A stretch of 64,000 nt of DNA from Mesorhizobium loti (GCA_002356515.1 AP017605.1:992001-1056000); one strand, 5' to 3'; positions 54,916 through 63,028 are shown, counted from the first letter of the stretch. Program-made: numbers and translations. The notes: generated by a model not told the origin, from the letters alone.

Positions 54916-56003
54916 CCGCCCGTCAGCGCGACGAGAACCCGGCCGGCATTCATCTGCCGCTCGATCCCCTGCCCGGCCACTCATCACGAGGCCGGCTGGA
55001 GCGCGTGCTGCGCCGTGGCGAGTTCGCCGTCACCACCGAGCTCAATCCGCCCGATAGCGCCGATCCCGAGGACGTCTACAACCGCGCCAAGATCTTCGAC
55101 GGCTGGGTCGACGCCATCAACGCCGTCGATGCCTCGGGCGCCAACTGCCACATGTCCTCGGTCGGCATCTGCGCGCTTTTGACTCGCATGGGCTATGCCC
55201 CGATCATGCAGATCGCCTGCCGCGACAAGAACCGCATCGCCATCCAGGGTGACGTGCTGGGCGGTGCGGCGATGGGCGTCGCCAACATGCTGTGCCTGAC
55301 CGGCGATGGCGTGCAGGCCGGCGACCAGCCAGGCGCCAAGCCGGTGTTCGACCTCGATTCCATGTCGCTGCTCGAAACCGTCCGCATCATGCGCGACAAC
55401 GGCAAGTTCCTGTCCGGCCGCAAGCTGACGACGCCGCCGCAGGTCTTCCTGGGTGCCGCGGTCAATCCGTTCGCGCCGCCCTTCGACTTCCGTCCGATCC
55501 ATCTCGGCAAGAAGATCGCCGCCGGCGCGCAGTTCGTGCAGACGCAGTATTGTTTCGACGTACCGATGTTCAGGACTTTCATGCAGAAGGCGCGTGACCT
55601 CGGCCACACCGAAAAAGTGTTCGTCCTGTGCGGCGTCGGTCCCCTCGCCTCGGCCAAGACCGCCAAATGGATCCGCTCCAACGTACCGGGCATCCACATT
55701 CCGGATGCCATCATCAAGCGGCTGGAGGGCGCCCAGGACCAGAAGAAGGAAGGCAAGCAGCTCTGCATCGACATCATCAACGAGGTGAAGGAAATCCCCG
55801 GTATTTCGGGCATCCATGTGATGGCCTACCGCCAGGAGGAATATGTCGCCGAGATCGTCGATGAATCGGGCGTGCTCAAGGGCCGCCAGCCCTGGAAGCG
55901 CGAGATCCGTCGCGACGACCAGATGGTTGCCGACCGGCTCGACCACATCCTGCACGACGAAATTACCGAAACCCAGGTGGACATGGTGAAGACCGCGCAT
56001 TGA
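54912..56003 (+). CDS. metF: 5,10-methylenetetrahydrofolate reductase
   Basis: A 363-residue MTHFR barrel protein: EFAVTTELNPPDSADPEDVY (N-terminal strand with the conserved Glu), ANMLCLTGDGVQAGDQPGAK, and FVQTQYCFDVPMF with the Gln/Tyr typical of the family. It interconverts 5,10-methylene-THF and 5-methyl-THF. Paired with MetV it may run in the oxidative direction to burn methyl-THF delivered by the corrinoid system. Its start overlaps the metV stop by ATGA. Confidence 0.92.
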   Translation: MTARQRDENPAGIHLPLDPLPGHSSRGRLERVLRRGEFAVTTELNPPDSADPEDVYNRAKIFDGWVDAINAVDASGANCHMSSVGICALLTRMGYAPIMQIACRDKNRIAIQGDVLGGAAMGVANMLCLTGDGVQAGDQPGAKPVFDLDSMSLLETVRIMRDNGKFLSGRKLTTPPQVFLGAAVNPFAPPFDFRPIHLGKKIAAGAQFVQTQYCFDVPMFRTFMQKARDLGHTEKVFVLCGVGPLASAKTAKWIRSNVPGIHIPDAIIKRLEGAQDQKKEGKQLCIDIINEVKEIPGISGIHVMAYRQEEYVAEIVDESGVLKGRQPWKREIRRDDQMVADRLDHILHDEITETQVDMVKTAH

Positions 56004-56046
56004 TCCGCGCGGAGGATCACCATTCGCTTGATCGAAAAGAGATAAC

Positions 56047-56068
56047 GATATAAAGAACTCTTTATATC
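56047..56068. promoter_or_regulatory. Perfect ATAAAGA-type palindrome upstream of the mtrH-like gene
   Basis: GATATAAAGA-ac-TCTTTATATC: 10-bp perfect arms with a two-base centre, ending 16 bases before the ATG, where binding would block initiation. A near-copy precedes bmt. ArsR-type methionine/SAH control is the likeliest family by resemblance. The ribosome-binding site GGAGAG follows at 56074-56079. Confidence 0.75.
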
Positions 56069-56084
56069 ACGACGGAGAGATTTC

Positions 56085-57059
56085 ATGACCCGGACCATCG
56101 TTGCCTCGGCGACACGAGAAATCATCATCGGCTTCGACCAGCCCTTCTGCGTGATTGGCGAGCGCATCAACCCGACCGGCCGCAAGAAGCTTGCCGCCGA
56201 GATGGTCGCCGGCAATTTCGAGACCGTCATCAAGGACGCGCTGGAACAGGCCGCCTGCGGCGCCACCATGCTCGACGTCAATGCCGGCGTCACCGCGGTC
56301 GACCCCAACGCCACCGAACCGGCGCTGCTGGTGCAGACGCTCGAGATCGTCCAGGGTCTCGTCGACCTGCCGCTGTCAATCGACAGCTCGGTCACCGCCG
56401 CGATCGAGGCAGCACTCAAGGTCGCCAAGGGCCGCCCGCTGGTCAATTCCGTCACCGGCGAGGAAGAAAAGCTCGAAGCCATCCTGCCGCTGATCAAGAA
56501 ATACAATGTCCCCGTCGTCGCCATCTCCAATGACGAGACCGGCATTTCGATGGATCCGGACGTGCGCTTCGCCGTCGCCAAGAAGATCGTCCAGCGCTGC
56601 GCCGATTTCGGCATTCCCGCGCATGACGTCGTCGTCGACCCGCTGGTCATGCCGATCGGCGCGCTCGGCGATGCCGGCCGCCAGGTGTTCGCGCTGCTGC
56701 GTCGGCTCCGCGAAGAGCTCAAGGTCAACACCACCTGCGGCCTCTCCAACATCTCCTTCGGCCTGCCGCATCGCCACGGCATCAATGCCGCCTTCATTCC
56801 GATGGTGATCGGCGCCGGCATGACCTCGGCGATCATGAACCCGGTGCGGCCGCAGGAAATGGAAGCCGTGCGCGGCGCCAACGTGCTCAACGGCACCGAC
56901 GAGAACTGCACCAACTGGATCAGGACCTACAAGGACTACAAGCCGGCCGAGGGCGGCCATGCGGTTGCCGCACCGACGGCGGTCAACGCCCCCGGCGAGG
57001 GCGGCGGCAATGGCGGTCGCCGCCGCGGCGGCCGTGAAGCCCGCATGGGTCGGGGATAA
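56085..57059 (+). CDS. Methyl-THF:corrinoid protein methyltransferase (AcsE/MtrH type)
   Basis: A 324-residue dihydropteroate-synthase-fold methyltransferase. Predicted folate-binding residues Asp100 (LPLSIDSS), Asn121, Asp185 and Asn222 (GLSNISFG) fit the spacing of AcsE from acetogens. It would exchange methyl groups between the corrinoid protein and THF. The C-terminal 20 residues form a Gly/Arg-rich tail (GGRRRGGREARMGRG). It follows metF after an 81-base gap with its own palindromic operator. Confidence 0.88.
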   Translation: MTRTIVASATREIIIGFDQPFCVIGERINPTGRKKLAAEMVAGNFETVIKDALEQAACGATMLDVNAGVTAVDPNATEPALLVQTLEIVQGLVDLPLSIDSSVTAAIEAALKVAKGRPLVNSVTGEEEKLEAILPLIKKYNVPVVAISNDETGISMDPDVRFAVAKKIVQRCADFGIPAHDVVVDPLVMPIGALGDAGRQVFALLRRLREELKVNTTCGLSNISFGLPHRHGINAAFIPMVIGAGMTSAIMNPVRPQEMEAVRGANVLNGTDENCTNWIRTYKDYKPAEGGHAVAAPTAVNAPGEGGGNGGRRRGGREARMGRG

Positions 57060-57138
57060 GCGCGCAATCGTGAACCGAACTGCAAACCACGCTGGACCGA
57101 TCGCATCATCGATGCGGTCGGACGCGTCTGCGTTGCGG

Positions 57139-57381
57139 TCAGGCGATGCCCAATATGGCGTCGAACAACGCCATTCCTGCCCACGATCCGAATATGCCGG
57201 TCACGCCGCCTACGATGAAATCATCGTCATAGGCAGGCCAGAGCCCGTCGAGCAGCAGCACAGCGACAATCGCGCCGAGAATTCCGGTGGCCAGATATTG
57301 CGGGTTGCGCAGCCATGGGCCCTTGAGCAGCCGCACCATGGTAAAAGCGGTGAATATGCCGGACAGCAGGAGATCGGACAT
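57139..57381 (-). CDS. Small membrane protein
   Basis: An 80-residue protein with two membrane helices (YLATGILGAIVAVLLLDGLW and GGVTGIFGSWAGMALFDAIL). The start at 57381 (MSDLLLSGIF) is preferred; the frame also reaches 57399. It lies between the mtrH-like and RACo-like genes on the other strand. No known family. Confidence 0.6.
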   Translation of the reverse strand: MSDLLLSGIFTAFTMVRLLKGPWLRNPQYLATGILGAIVAVLLLDGLWPAYDDDFIVGGVTGIFGSWAGMALFDAILGIA

Positions 57382-57470
57382 GATTGGCCTCTGGACCATC
57401 AGACACTCCGCCCAAGACTGAAACGATCCGTTAAACGGTATCGACAGTCCCTATCGAGACACGTGCACGT

Positions 57471-59540
57471 ATGAACTCGCCTGCCAACATCACCGATCCA
57501 CTCGTGCTGTTCATGCCGTCGGGCAAGCGCGGGCGGTTTCCTGTCGGCACGCCTGTGCTGGATGCCGCGCGCCAGCTTGGCGTCTATGTCGAGAGCGTGT
57601 GCGGCGGCCGCGCCACGTGCGGGCGCTGCCAGATCGAAGTGCAGGAAGGCAATTTCGCCAAGCACAAGATCGTCTCCTCCAACGACCACATCTCGCCCAA
57701 GGGCCCCAAGGAAGAGCGCTACGAGCGCGTGCGCGGCCTGCCCGAACGGCGCCGCCTCTCCTGCTCGGCGCAGATTCTCGGCGACCTCGTCATCGACGTG
57801 CCGCAGGACACGGTCATCAACGCGCAGACCATCCGCAAGGATGCCGACACCAGGGTGATCGCCCGCGATACGGCGATCCGCATGTGCTATGTCGAGATCG
57901 AAGAGCCCGACATGCACAAGCCGCTCGGCGATCTCGATCGGCTGAAGATCGCGCTGATGAAGGACTGGGGCTTCAAAAACCTCGAATTCGACTTCTACCT
58001 GCTGCCGCAGGTGCAAGGCATATTGCGCAAGGGCAACTGGACCGCCACCGCCGCCATCCACAAGGATGCCGACAGCGACATAGCGCGCGTCATCGCGCTG
58101 TGGCCGGGCCTCAAGAACGAGGCCTATGGGCTGGCCTGCGATATCGGTTCGACCACCATCGCCATGCATCTGGTGTCGCTGCTGTCGGGCCGCGTCGCCG
58201 CCTCGTCCGGCACATCGAACCCGCAGATCCGCTTCGGCGAGGATCTGATGAGCCGCGTCTCCTATGTGATGATGAACCCGGATGGCCGCGAAGGCATGAC
58301 GGTTGCCGTGCGCGAGGCGATTTCCAGCCTCGTCGACAAGGTCTGCGCGGAAGGCAATGTCCAGCGCAACGACATCCTGGATTCCGTCTTTGTCGGCAAT
58401 CCGATCATGCACCATTTGTTCCTCGGCATCGATCCGACCGAACTCGGCGGCGCGCCCTTCGCGCTCGCCGTCTCGGGCGCGGTGCGCATCAAGGCCTCCG
58501 ACATCGGCCTCAAGCTCAACCAGGGTGCGCGCCTCTACATGCTGCCTTGCATTGCCGGCCATGTCGGCGCCGACGCGGCGGCGGTGACGCTGTCGGAAGG
58601 GCCGCATCGCCAGGACGAGATGATGCTGATCGTCGACGTCGGCACCAATGCCGAGATCGTGCTCGGCAATCGCACGCGTGTCGTCGCTGCCTCCTCGCCC
58701 ACCGGCCCGGCTTTCGAGGGCGCCGAAATCTCCGGCGGCCAGCGTGCCGCGCCCGGCGCCATCGAGCGCGTGCGCATCGATCCCGAAACGCTGGAACCCA
58801 AATACCGCGTCATCGGCTCGGAACTGTGGTCCGACGAACCGGGCTTCCTCGACAGCGTGCAGGCGACCGGCGTCACCGGCATCTGCGGCTCCGGCATCAT
58901 CGAGATCGTGGCAGAGATGTATCTCGCCGGCATCATCTCGGAGGATGGCGTCGTCGACGGCTCGCTTGCCGCGCGCTCGCCGCGGGTCGTCGCCAACGGC
59001 CGCACCTTCTCCTATGTGCTGAAGGAAGGCGAGCCGAAGATCACCATCACCCAGACCGACGTGCGCGCCATCCAGCTCGCCAAGGCCGCTCTTTATGCCG
59101 GCACCAAGCTCTTGATGGAAAAGCAGAACACCGAGCATGTCGACCGCATCCACTTCGCCGGCGCCTTCGGCTCGTTCATCGATCCGAAATACGCCATGGT
59201 GCTGGGCCTGATCCCGGATTGCGACCTCGACAAGGTTTCCGCCGTCGGCAACGCCGCGGGTGCTGGTGCCCGCATGGCACTGCTCAACCGCGGCTATCGC
59301 CGCGAGATCGAGGAGACGGTGAGCCAGATCGAGAAGATCGAGACCGCGCTGGAACCGAAATTCCAGGAGCATTTCGTCTACGCCATGGCGCTGCCCAACA
59401 AGGTCGATCCGTTCCCGAAACTGTCGGCAGCGGTGAAACTGCCGCCGCGCAAGACGGTTAGCGAGGACGGCGTTGCCGGCGACGCCACCCCGCGCCGGCG
59501 CTCTCGCGAAGGTCACGCGGCAAGGCGCGGCCGCGAATAA
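57471..59540 (+). CDS. RACo/RamA-type corrinoid activation ATPase (2Fe-2S plus ASKHA)
   Basis: A 689-residue reductive activator of corrinoid proteins. The N-terminal ferredoxin-like domain has Cys44, Cys50, Cys53 and Cys98 in the 2Fe-2S pattern (VCGGRATCGRCQIEV). The middle domain leads to an ASKHA ATPase (DIGSTT at 224-229, DVGTNAE at 389-395, ICGSGII, AGAFGSFIDP). It reduces inactive Co(II) corrinoid back to Co(I) in an ATP-dependent step. The last 16 residues are a basic tail (PRRRSREGHAARRGRE). This is the only such activator in the window. Confidence 0.9.
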   Translation: MNSPANITDPLVLFMPSGKRGRFPVGTPVLDAARQLGVYVESVCGGRATCGRCQIEVQEGNFAKHKIVSSNDHISPKGPKEERYERVRGLPERRRLSCSAQILGDLVIDVPQDTVINAQTIRKDADTRVIARDTAIRMCYVEIEEPDMHKPLGDLDRLKIALMKDWGFKNLEFDFYLLPQVQGILRKGNWTATAAIHKDADSDIARVIALWPGLKNEAYGLACDIGSTTIAMHLVSLLSGRVAASSGTSNPQIRFGEDLMSRVSYVMMNPDGREGMTVAVREAISSLVDKVCAEGNVQRNDILDSVFVGNPIMHHLFLGIDPTELGGAPFALAVSGAVRIKASDIGLKLNQGARLYMLPCIAGHVGADAAAVTLSEGPHRQDEMMLIVDVGTNAEIVLGNRTRVVAASSPTGPAFEGAEISGGQRAAPGAIERVRIDPETLEPKYRVIGSELWSDEPGFLDSVQATGVTGICGSGIIEIVAEMYLAGIISEDGVVDGSLAARSPRVVANGRTFSYVLKEGEPKITITQTDVRAIQLAKAALYAGTKLLMEKQNTEHVDRIHFAGAFGSFIDPKYAMVLGLIPDCDLDKVSAVGNAAGAGARMALLNRGYRREIEETVSQIEKIETALEPKFQEHFVYAMALPNKVDPFPKLSAAVKLPPRKTVSEDGVAGDATPRRRSREGHAARRGRE

Positions 59541-59574
59541 ACGCTGCCTTCACGGGCAGCTCCAAACTCAAACT

Positions 59575-59615
59575 CATTTGCATGCAAATGTTTCCGGATC
59601 GAACCGATCCGGAAA
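59575..59615. promoter_or_regulatory. Adjacent palindromes upstream of a DUF1127 gene
   Basis: A perfect 16-bp palindrome CATTTGCATGCAAATG (59575-59590) followed directly by an inverted repeat with 11-bp arms and 3-base loop (tttccggatcg/cgatccggaaa, 59591-59615). A related motif occurs in reverse near 62538. They may be operator sites for the DUF1127 gene at 59728. Confidence 0.45.
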
Positions 59616-59727
59616 CCGAAACGCTGTTTTCGCGAAATCCACCCGATACATGGCAAGCGCATTTACCCGGCATCGAACGGCGGCCGAAGATAATCCTCGG
59701 CTACGCTGCTCTTCAAGGGAGATGAAA

Positions 59728-59913
59728 ATGTCGATGTTTGGAAATCTCGGTCGCTTCGGTGTGACCATCAGGCAGAACCATGCCAGGAACAAGGCGATCC
59801 GCGCGCTGAACAGCCTGCCGGCGCATGTCCAGAAGGACATTGGCTGGCCGGCGTCGCCGCCCGCCGACCCGCAGGCCGCGCTCATCTCGCTGCTTCTGGG
59901 CACGGCGCGCTGA
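59728..59913 (+). CDS. DUF1127 small basic protein
   Basis: A 61-residue DUF1127-type protein (family sequence RNKAIRALNSLPAHVQKDIG) with a mobile N-terminus. Short members regulate carbon and phosphate metabolism or bind RNA in several alphaproteobacteria. The start at 59728 has AAGGGAG seven bases upstream; an ATG at 59722 is too close to it. A related DUF1127 gene lies at 62267. Confidence 0.75.
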   Translation: MSMFGNLGRFGVTIRQNHARNKAIRALNSLPAHVQKDIGWPASPPADPQAALISLLLGTAR

Positions 59914-60008
59914 TGACCTTCGCCGACAAATGCAAATTGCTCGGCAAGCGCCGGGGATCTCGCACATCCCCGGCGGCAACCAGCAACCGGCTGCGCGCGG
60001 CACTTTTG

Positions 60009-60034
60009 CCGCGCCGCTGACGTCAGCGGCGCGG
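60009..60034. promoter_or_regulatory. Perfect 26-bp palindrome
   Basis: ccgcgccgctgac followed by its exact reverse complement gtcagcggcgcgg, without a spacer, in the gap between the DUF1127 gene and the lipase-like hydrolase. It may act as an operator or transcription-ending stem; no T-run is present. Confidence 0.5.
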
Positions 60035-60147
60035 ATCACAGCGCCGTGTGGACACTGCGTAAAACTTGACATTTTCGGCCAAGGTACGATGTTCGGAATT
60101 AGTGGAGGTTTCTCTTAGTCGGCTCTTGCCGAAGTTCGTGTATCCGC

Positions 60148-61101
60148 ATGCCAAGTTTCAAAAGCCACGTCGTGTCCTTCGTGCTCAGGTACAGCCGCAA
60201 AAAGGCGTTTTCCAGCCCGGAAAACCTGCAGCGCTGGATCGCGGCCGCGCGCAAGACCGAGGATCACCATCCGCCGGCCTCGCTGCAGCAGCGCTTGGAC
60301 ATCCAGACGCGCACCGTCGACGGTTTTCCGGTCTATGAAATCGCTCCAAGAGCCGGCGAGTATAAGCGGATCCTCTATTTGCATGGCGGCGCCTATGTGT
60401 TTGAGATCACGCCCTATCACTGGCGCCTGATCGCCGACATGGCAGACCGGCTGGGCTACGGCATCACCGTGCCGATCTATCCCATCGCCCCGGAACACGA
60501 TTTCCACGCCATGTTCGGCATGGTCGGCGACGTCTATCGCCAGATGCTCGACGAGACGGAAGCGGAAGACATCATCTTCATGGGCGATTCCGCCGGTGGC
60601 AACATGGCCGTGGTGCTGACCATGATGGCTGCCGAAGAAGGCTTGCCGCTGCCATCGCGCCATGTGCTGATCTCGCCCGGCGTCGACATGTCGCTTTCCA
60701 ATCCAAAGCTGTTCGAGGCCGAGCGCAACGACCCCTGGCTCGGTATCCCCGGCGGCCTCGAAGCGATCCGCCTGTACAGTGCCGGCATCGACCGCAGCGA
60801 CTGGCACATCAGCCCGGTCTACGGTGATCTCTCCGTGCTGCCCAAGACATTGCTTCTGACGGGCTCGCGGGATCTCCTGACCCCCGACAATCTGGTCTTC
60901 GCGGAAAAGGCGCGTGCCGCCGGCGCCGAGGTCGACGTCGTCCATGAGCAAGGCATGTTCCACGTCTGGCCACTGTTCGACATGCCGGAATCGCGGCGCG
61001 CCCGCCAGCACATCGTGGCGTTTCTCAACGAGAGCCCCTCGCCGATCAGGCAGGACAGGAAAACAAGGTTCGAAGCGCCCTCCGCCGAGGCAGCGGAGTA
61101 G
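60148..61101 (+). CDS. Alpha/beta hydrolase, hormone-sensitive-lipase (esterase) family
   Basis: A 317-residue esterase/lipase-like enzyme. The oxyanion hole is YLHGGAYVF and the nucleophile is Ser in GDSAGGNMA; a late Asp/His pair is in TGSRDLLTPDN and GMFHVWP. It probably hydrolyses short acyl esters in the cytoplasm; specificity is unknown. It starts at 60148; the upstream 230 bases carry no gene. Confidence 0.85.
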   Translation: MPSFKSHVVSFVLRYSRKKAFSSPENLQRWIAAARKTEDHHPPASLQQRLDIQTRTVDGFPVYEIAPRAGEYKRILYLHGGAYVFEITPYHWRLIADMADRLGYGITVPIYPIAPEHDFHAMFGMVGDVYRQMLDETEAEDIIFMGDSAGGNMAVVLTMMAAEEGLPLPSRHVLISPGVDMSLSNPKLFEAERNDPWLGIPGGLEAIRLYSAGIDRSDWHISPVYGDLSVLPKTLLLTGSRDLLTPDNLVFAEKARAAGAEVDVVHEQGMFHVWPLFDMPESRRARQHIVAFLNESPSPIRQDRKTRFEAPSAEAAE

Positions 61102-61134
61102 CGCTTCTGCTTTCGGTCCGATCCTGTTGACGGA

Positions 61135-62034
61135 TCAGAACTTGCCGGTTTCCCGGAACACTTCGAAGGTCGCTCGGATATGGTCAGCCACGGCCTTCAC
61201 CGGCGCGCTCGCGTCCGGCGCCACCACCATGGCCAGATTGTAGGTGCCGATATCGGGCATGCCGTCCTTCGGGCAGAGCTCGACCATGTCGTTGCCGAGG
61301 AAGGATCGCGGCAGCGGCGCGACCGCGAGGTCGGCCATGATCGCGGCGCGCTGGCCGGCCGTATGCGCGCTCATATAGGCGACGCGGTAGTTGCGGCCCT
61401 CGCGCCCCAGCGCTTCGAGCGCGCCGGCCCGCCATGCGCATCCCTCTTCCCACAATGAAACCGGCAGCGGTTCGCGCAGATGCGCGCAGCCGCCCTTGGC
61501 GCCGGCCCAGACGATCGGTTCGGTCAAAAGCACCTCGGCGCCGAGCGCGCTGGTCTTGTAGGAGTTGGTCAGAAGCGTGATGTCGAGTGCGCGGTCGTCC
61601 ATGCGCCGGCGCAGATTGCTGCTCTGGTCGATGGTGACGTCGACGGCGATCGAGGGATGCGACTGCGCGAAACGCTTCAGCACATGCGGCAGCACGCGCT
61701 CGCCATAATCATCCGGCGAACCGAGCCTCACCACGCCGACAATCTCGGGAATGATGAACTTCGACACCACCTCGCGGTTGATCGACAGCAGCCGGCGGGC
61801 ATAGCCGAGCAGCATCTCGCCATCCGTGGTCAGCGACACCGAGCGGGCGTCGCGCGCGAACACCGAGCGGCCAAGAATGTCCTCCAGCTTCTTGATCTGC
61901 ATGGAGACCGCGGACGGCGTGCGGAAGACGGCATTAGCGGCCGTGGTGAAGCTGCCGGTCTCGGCAATCGCCACGAAAGTGCGCAAAACGTCGAGATCAA
62001 GCAGCGGCAGTGGATGATTGAGTGGGGCGTTCAT
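61135..62034 (-). CDS. LysR-type transcriptional regulator
   Basis: A 299-residue LysR regulator: N-terminal winged HTH (LDVLRTFVAIAETGSFTTAA, SVSMQIKKLEDILGRSVFAR) and the two-lobed effector-binding domain. It is divergent from the DUF1127 gene at 62267 with 232 bases between, where its own regulated promoter is likely. The coinducer is unknown. Confidence 0.88.
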   Translation of the reverse strand: MNAPLNHPLPLLDLDVLRTFVAIAETGSFTTAANAVFRTPSAVSMQIKKLEDILGRSVFARDARSVSLTTDGEMLLGYARRLLSINREVVSKFIIPEIVGVVRLGSPDDYGERVLPHVLKRFAQSHPSIAVDVTIDQSSNLRRRMDDRALDITLLTNSYKTSALGAEVLLTEPIVWAGAKGGCAHLREPLPVSLWEEGCAWRAGALEALGREGRNYRVAYMSAHTAGQRAAIMADLAVAPLPRSFLGNDMVELCPKDGMPDIGTYNLAMVVAPDASAPVKAVADHIRATFEVFRETGKF

Positions 62035-62266
62035 GGGAACTGACCTTCAATTTTTCTGATACAAAGCATCATTCCATTTCGTTTGATTGAACACCGGATT
62101 GGGAGGATAGTCAACTCCATCGAGGCAGGTTGCTGCCACAAGCAGCCTCGAAACGACCACGTCACAGACCTGCAATCGACATGAAATGGGGTTGAAACAC
62201 GCCTCGTGTAAGGCCCCACGCATCAAAGGCCGGAATGTCTCCGGCCCGTCACAAAAGGAGAATGAA

Positions 62267-62452
62267 ATGTCTATCCTGTCGTCCCTCGGTCGCATCGCGA
62301 CTGAATTCAGCGCGGCCCGCGCCCGCTACCAGACCGAACGCGCCATCCGCTCCCTGCCGATCGAACTGCAGAAGGATATCGGCTGGCCGGAGGCTTCCGA
62401 CACCAAGTCTGGCATTCGCAACGGCGTTGGATCCTGGGCTGGAGCGAAGTAA
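62267..62452 (+). CDS. DUF1127 small basic protein
   Basis: A 61-residue DUF1127 protein (SLGRIATEFSAARARYQTER, IELQKDIGWPEA) with AAGGAG five to ten bases upstream of the ATG. Divergent from the LysR gene, so it may be under its control. It is a paralogue of the protein at 59728 (both share KDIGWP). Confidence 0.8.
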   Translation: MSILSSLGRIATEFSAARARYQTERAIRSLPIELQKDIGWPEASDTKSGIRNGVGSWAGAK

Positions 62453-62472
62453 ACCGTGTGTACCAAATGCTG

Positions 62473-62515
62473 AAGGCCTGCCGCGTGGACCCAGCCCGGC
62501 AGGCCTTCTCTATTT
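62473..62515 (+). terminator. Terminator of the DUF1127 gene
   Basis: 11-bp stem (aaggcctgccg/cggcaggcctt) around a 13-base loop, followed by a T-rich stretch. Confidence 0.8.
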
Positions 62516-62666
62516 TGCCCAGGCCTTCCACATTTTTGTTTGCATTCAAATGAGTTTGGAAGCCATGTCGCCAACGCATGGCGCATATGAGCAAGCCGCA
62601 TAGCGGCTCTGATTTCGAATTAATGCCTTGTAAACAATCATAAATTTCGAGCAGATTGCCCAAATT

Positions 62667-62694
62667 TGTCGCATTCGGTGTCGCATTTCATATC
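62667..62694 (+). promoter_or_regulatory. Two overlapping TGTCGC-N8-TC sites
   Basis: TGTCGC at 62667 and 62679, each with TC eight bases after the half-site, 12 bases apart. Same pattern as the sites at 63140 and 63200 upstream of the GlxA-type gene. It lies about 120-150 bases before the short protein at 62815. Confidence 0.45.
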
Positions 62695-62814
62695 AAGCGC
62701 TTCGCTTTTGCGATTTAGTTTCACGCAGCACAAGCCTATATGACCACCAGCAAACGAGCTGCCCCACTCCATCAAGCGAAGGCGACCCGTCTGAGCAACC
62801 GATTGGAGATGATC

Positions 62815-62949
62815 ATGAAGCTTTTTGCCCGCCTCTTCGCCCGCCGCGAAATGAACCTGACGACCGCTCTCGAGCGTCAGCGCCTTGCCAACACCATGCC
62901 CGGACAGACTGGTGCGATGGCTGCGGCGCGCCTCGGCTTCGTCGCCTGA
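62815..62949 (+). CDS. Small basic hypothetical protein
   Basis: A 44-residue protein (MKLFARLFARREMNLTTALE) with TTGGAG six bases before the ATG, ending before a strong terminator. No known family, but composition and setting resemble the DUF1127-like small proteins nearby. Confidence 0.55.
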   Translation: MKLFARLFARREMNLTTALERQRLANTMPGQTGAMAAARLGFVA

Positions 62950-62993
62950 CCATTTTCCGGGGCAGCGCGTCCCTGCCGCTGCTTCAAGACTGT

Positions 62994-63028
62994 AACGCCG
63001 CCTGGCTCCAGCCACGGCGGCGTTTTTG
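62994..63028 (+). terminator. Rho-independent terminator
   Basis: Stem aacgccgcctggc against gccacggcggcgtt (one bulged base) followed by a run of five Ts, after the small protein gene. Confidence 0.8.

Noticed and set aside
57399..59516. A long open frame antisense to the RACo-like gene
   Set aside because: It mirrors the coding strand through high-GC codon usage; His/Asp/Gly/Arg-rich translation has no domain.
60115..61011. Minus-strand frame opposite the HSL-family esterase
   Set aside because: The plus-strand gene carries the catalytic motifs; the antisense translation has none.
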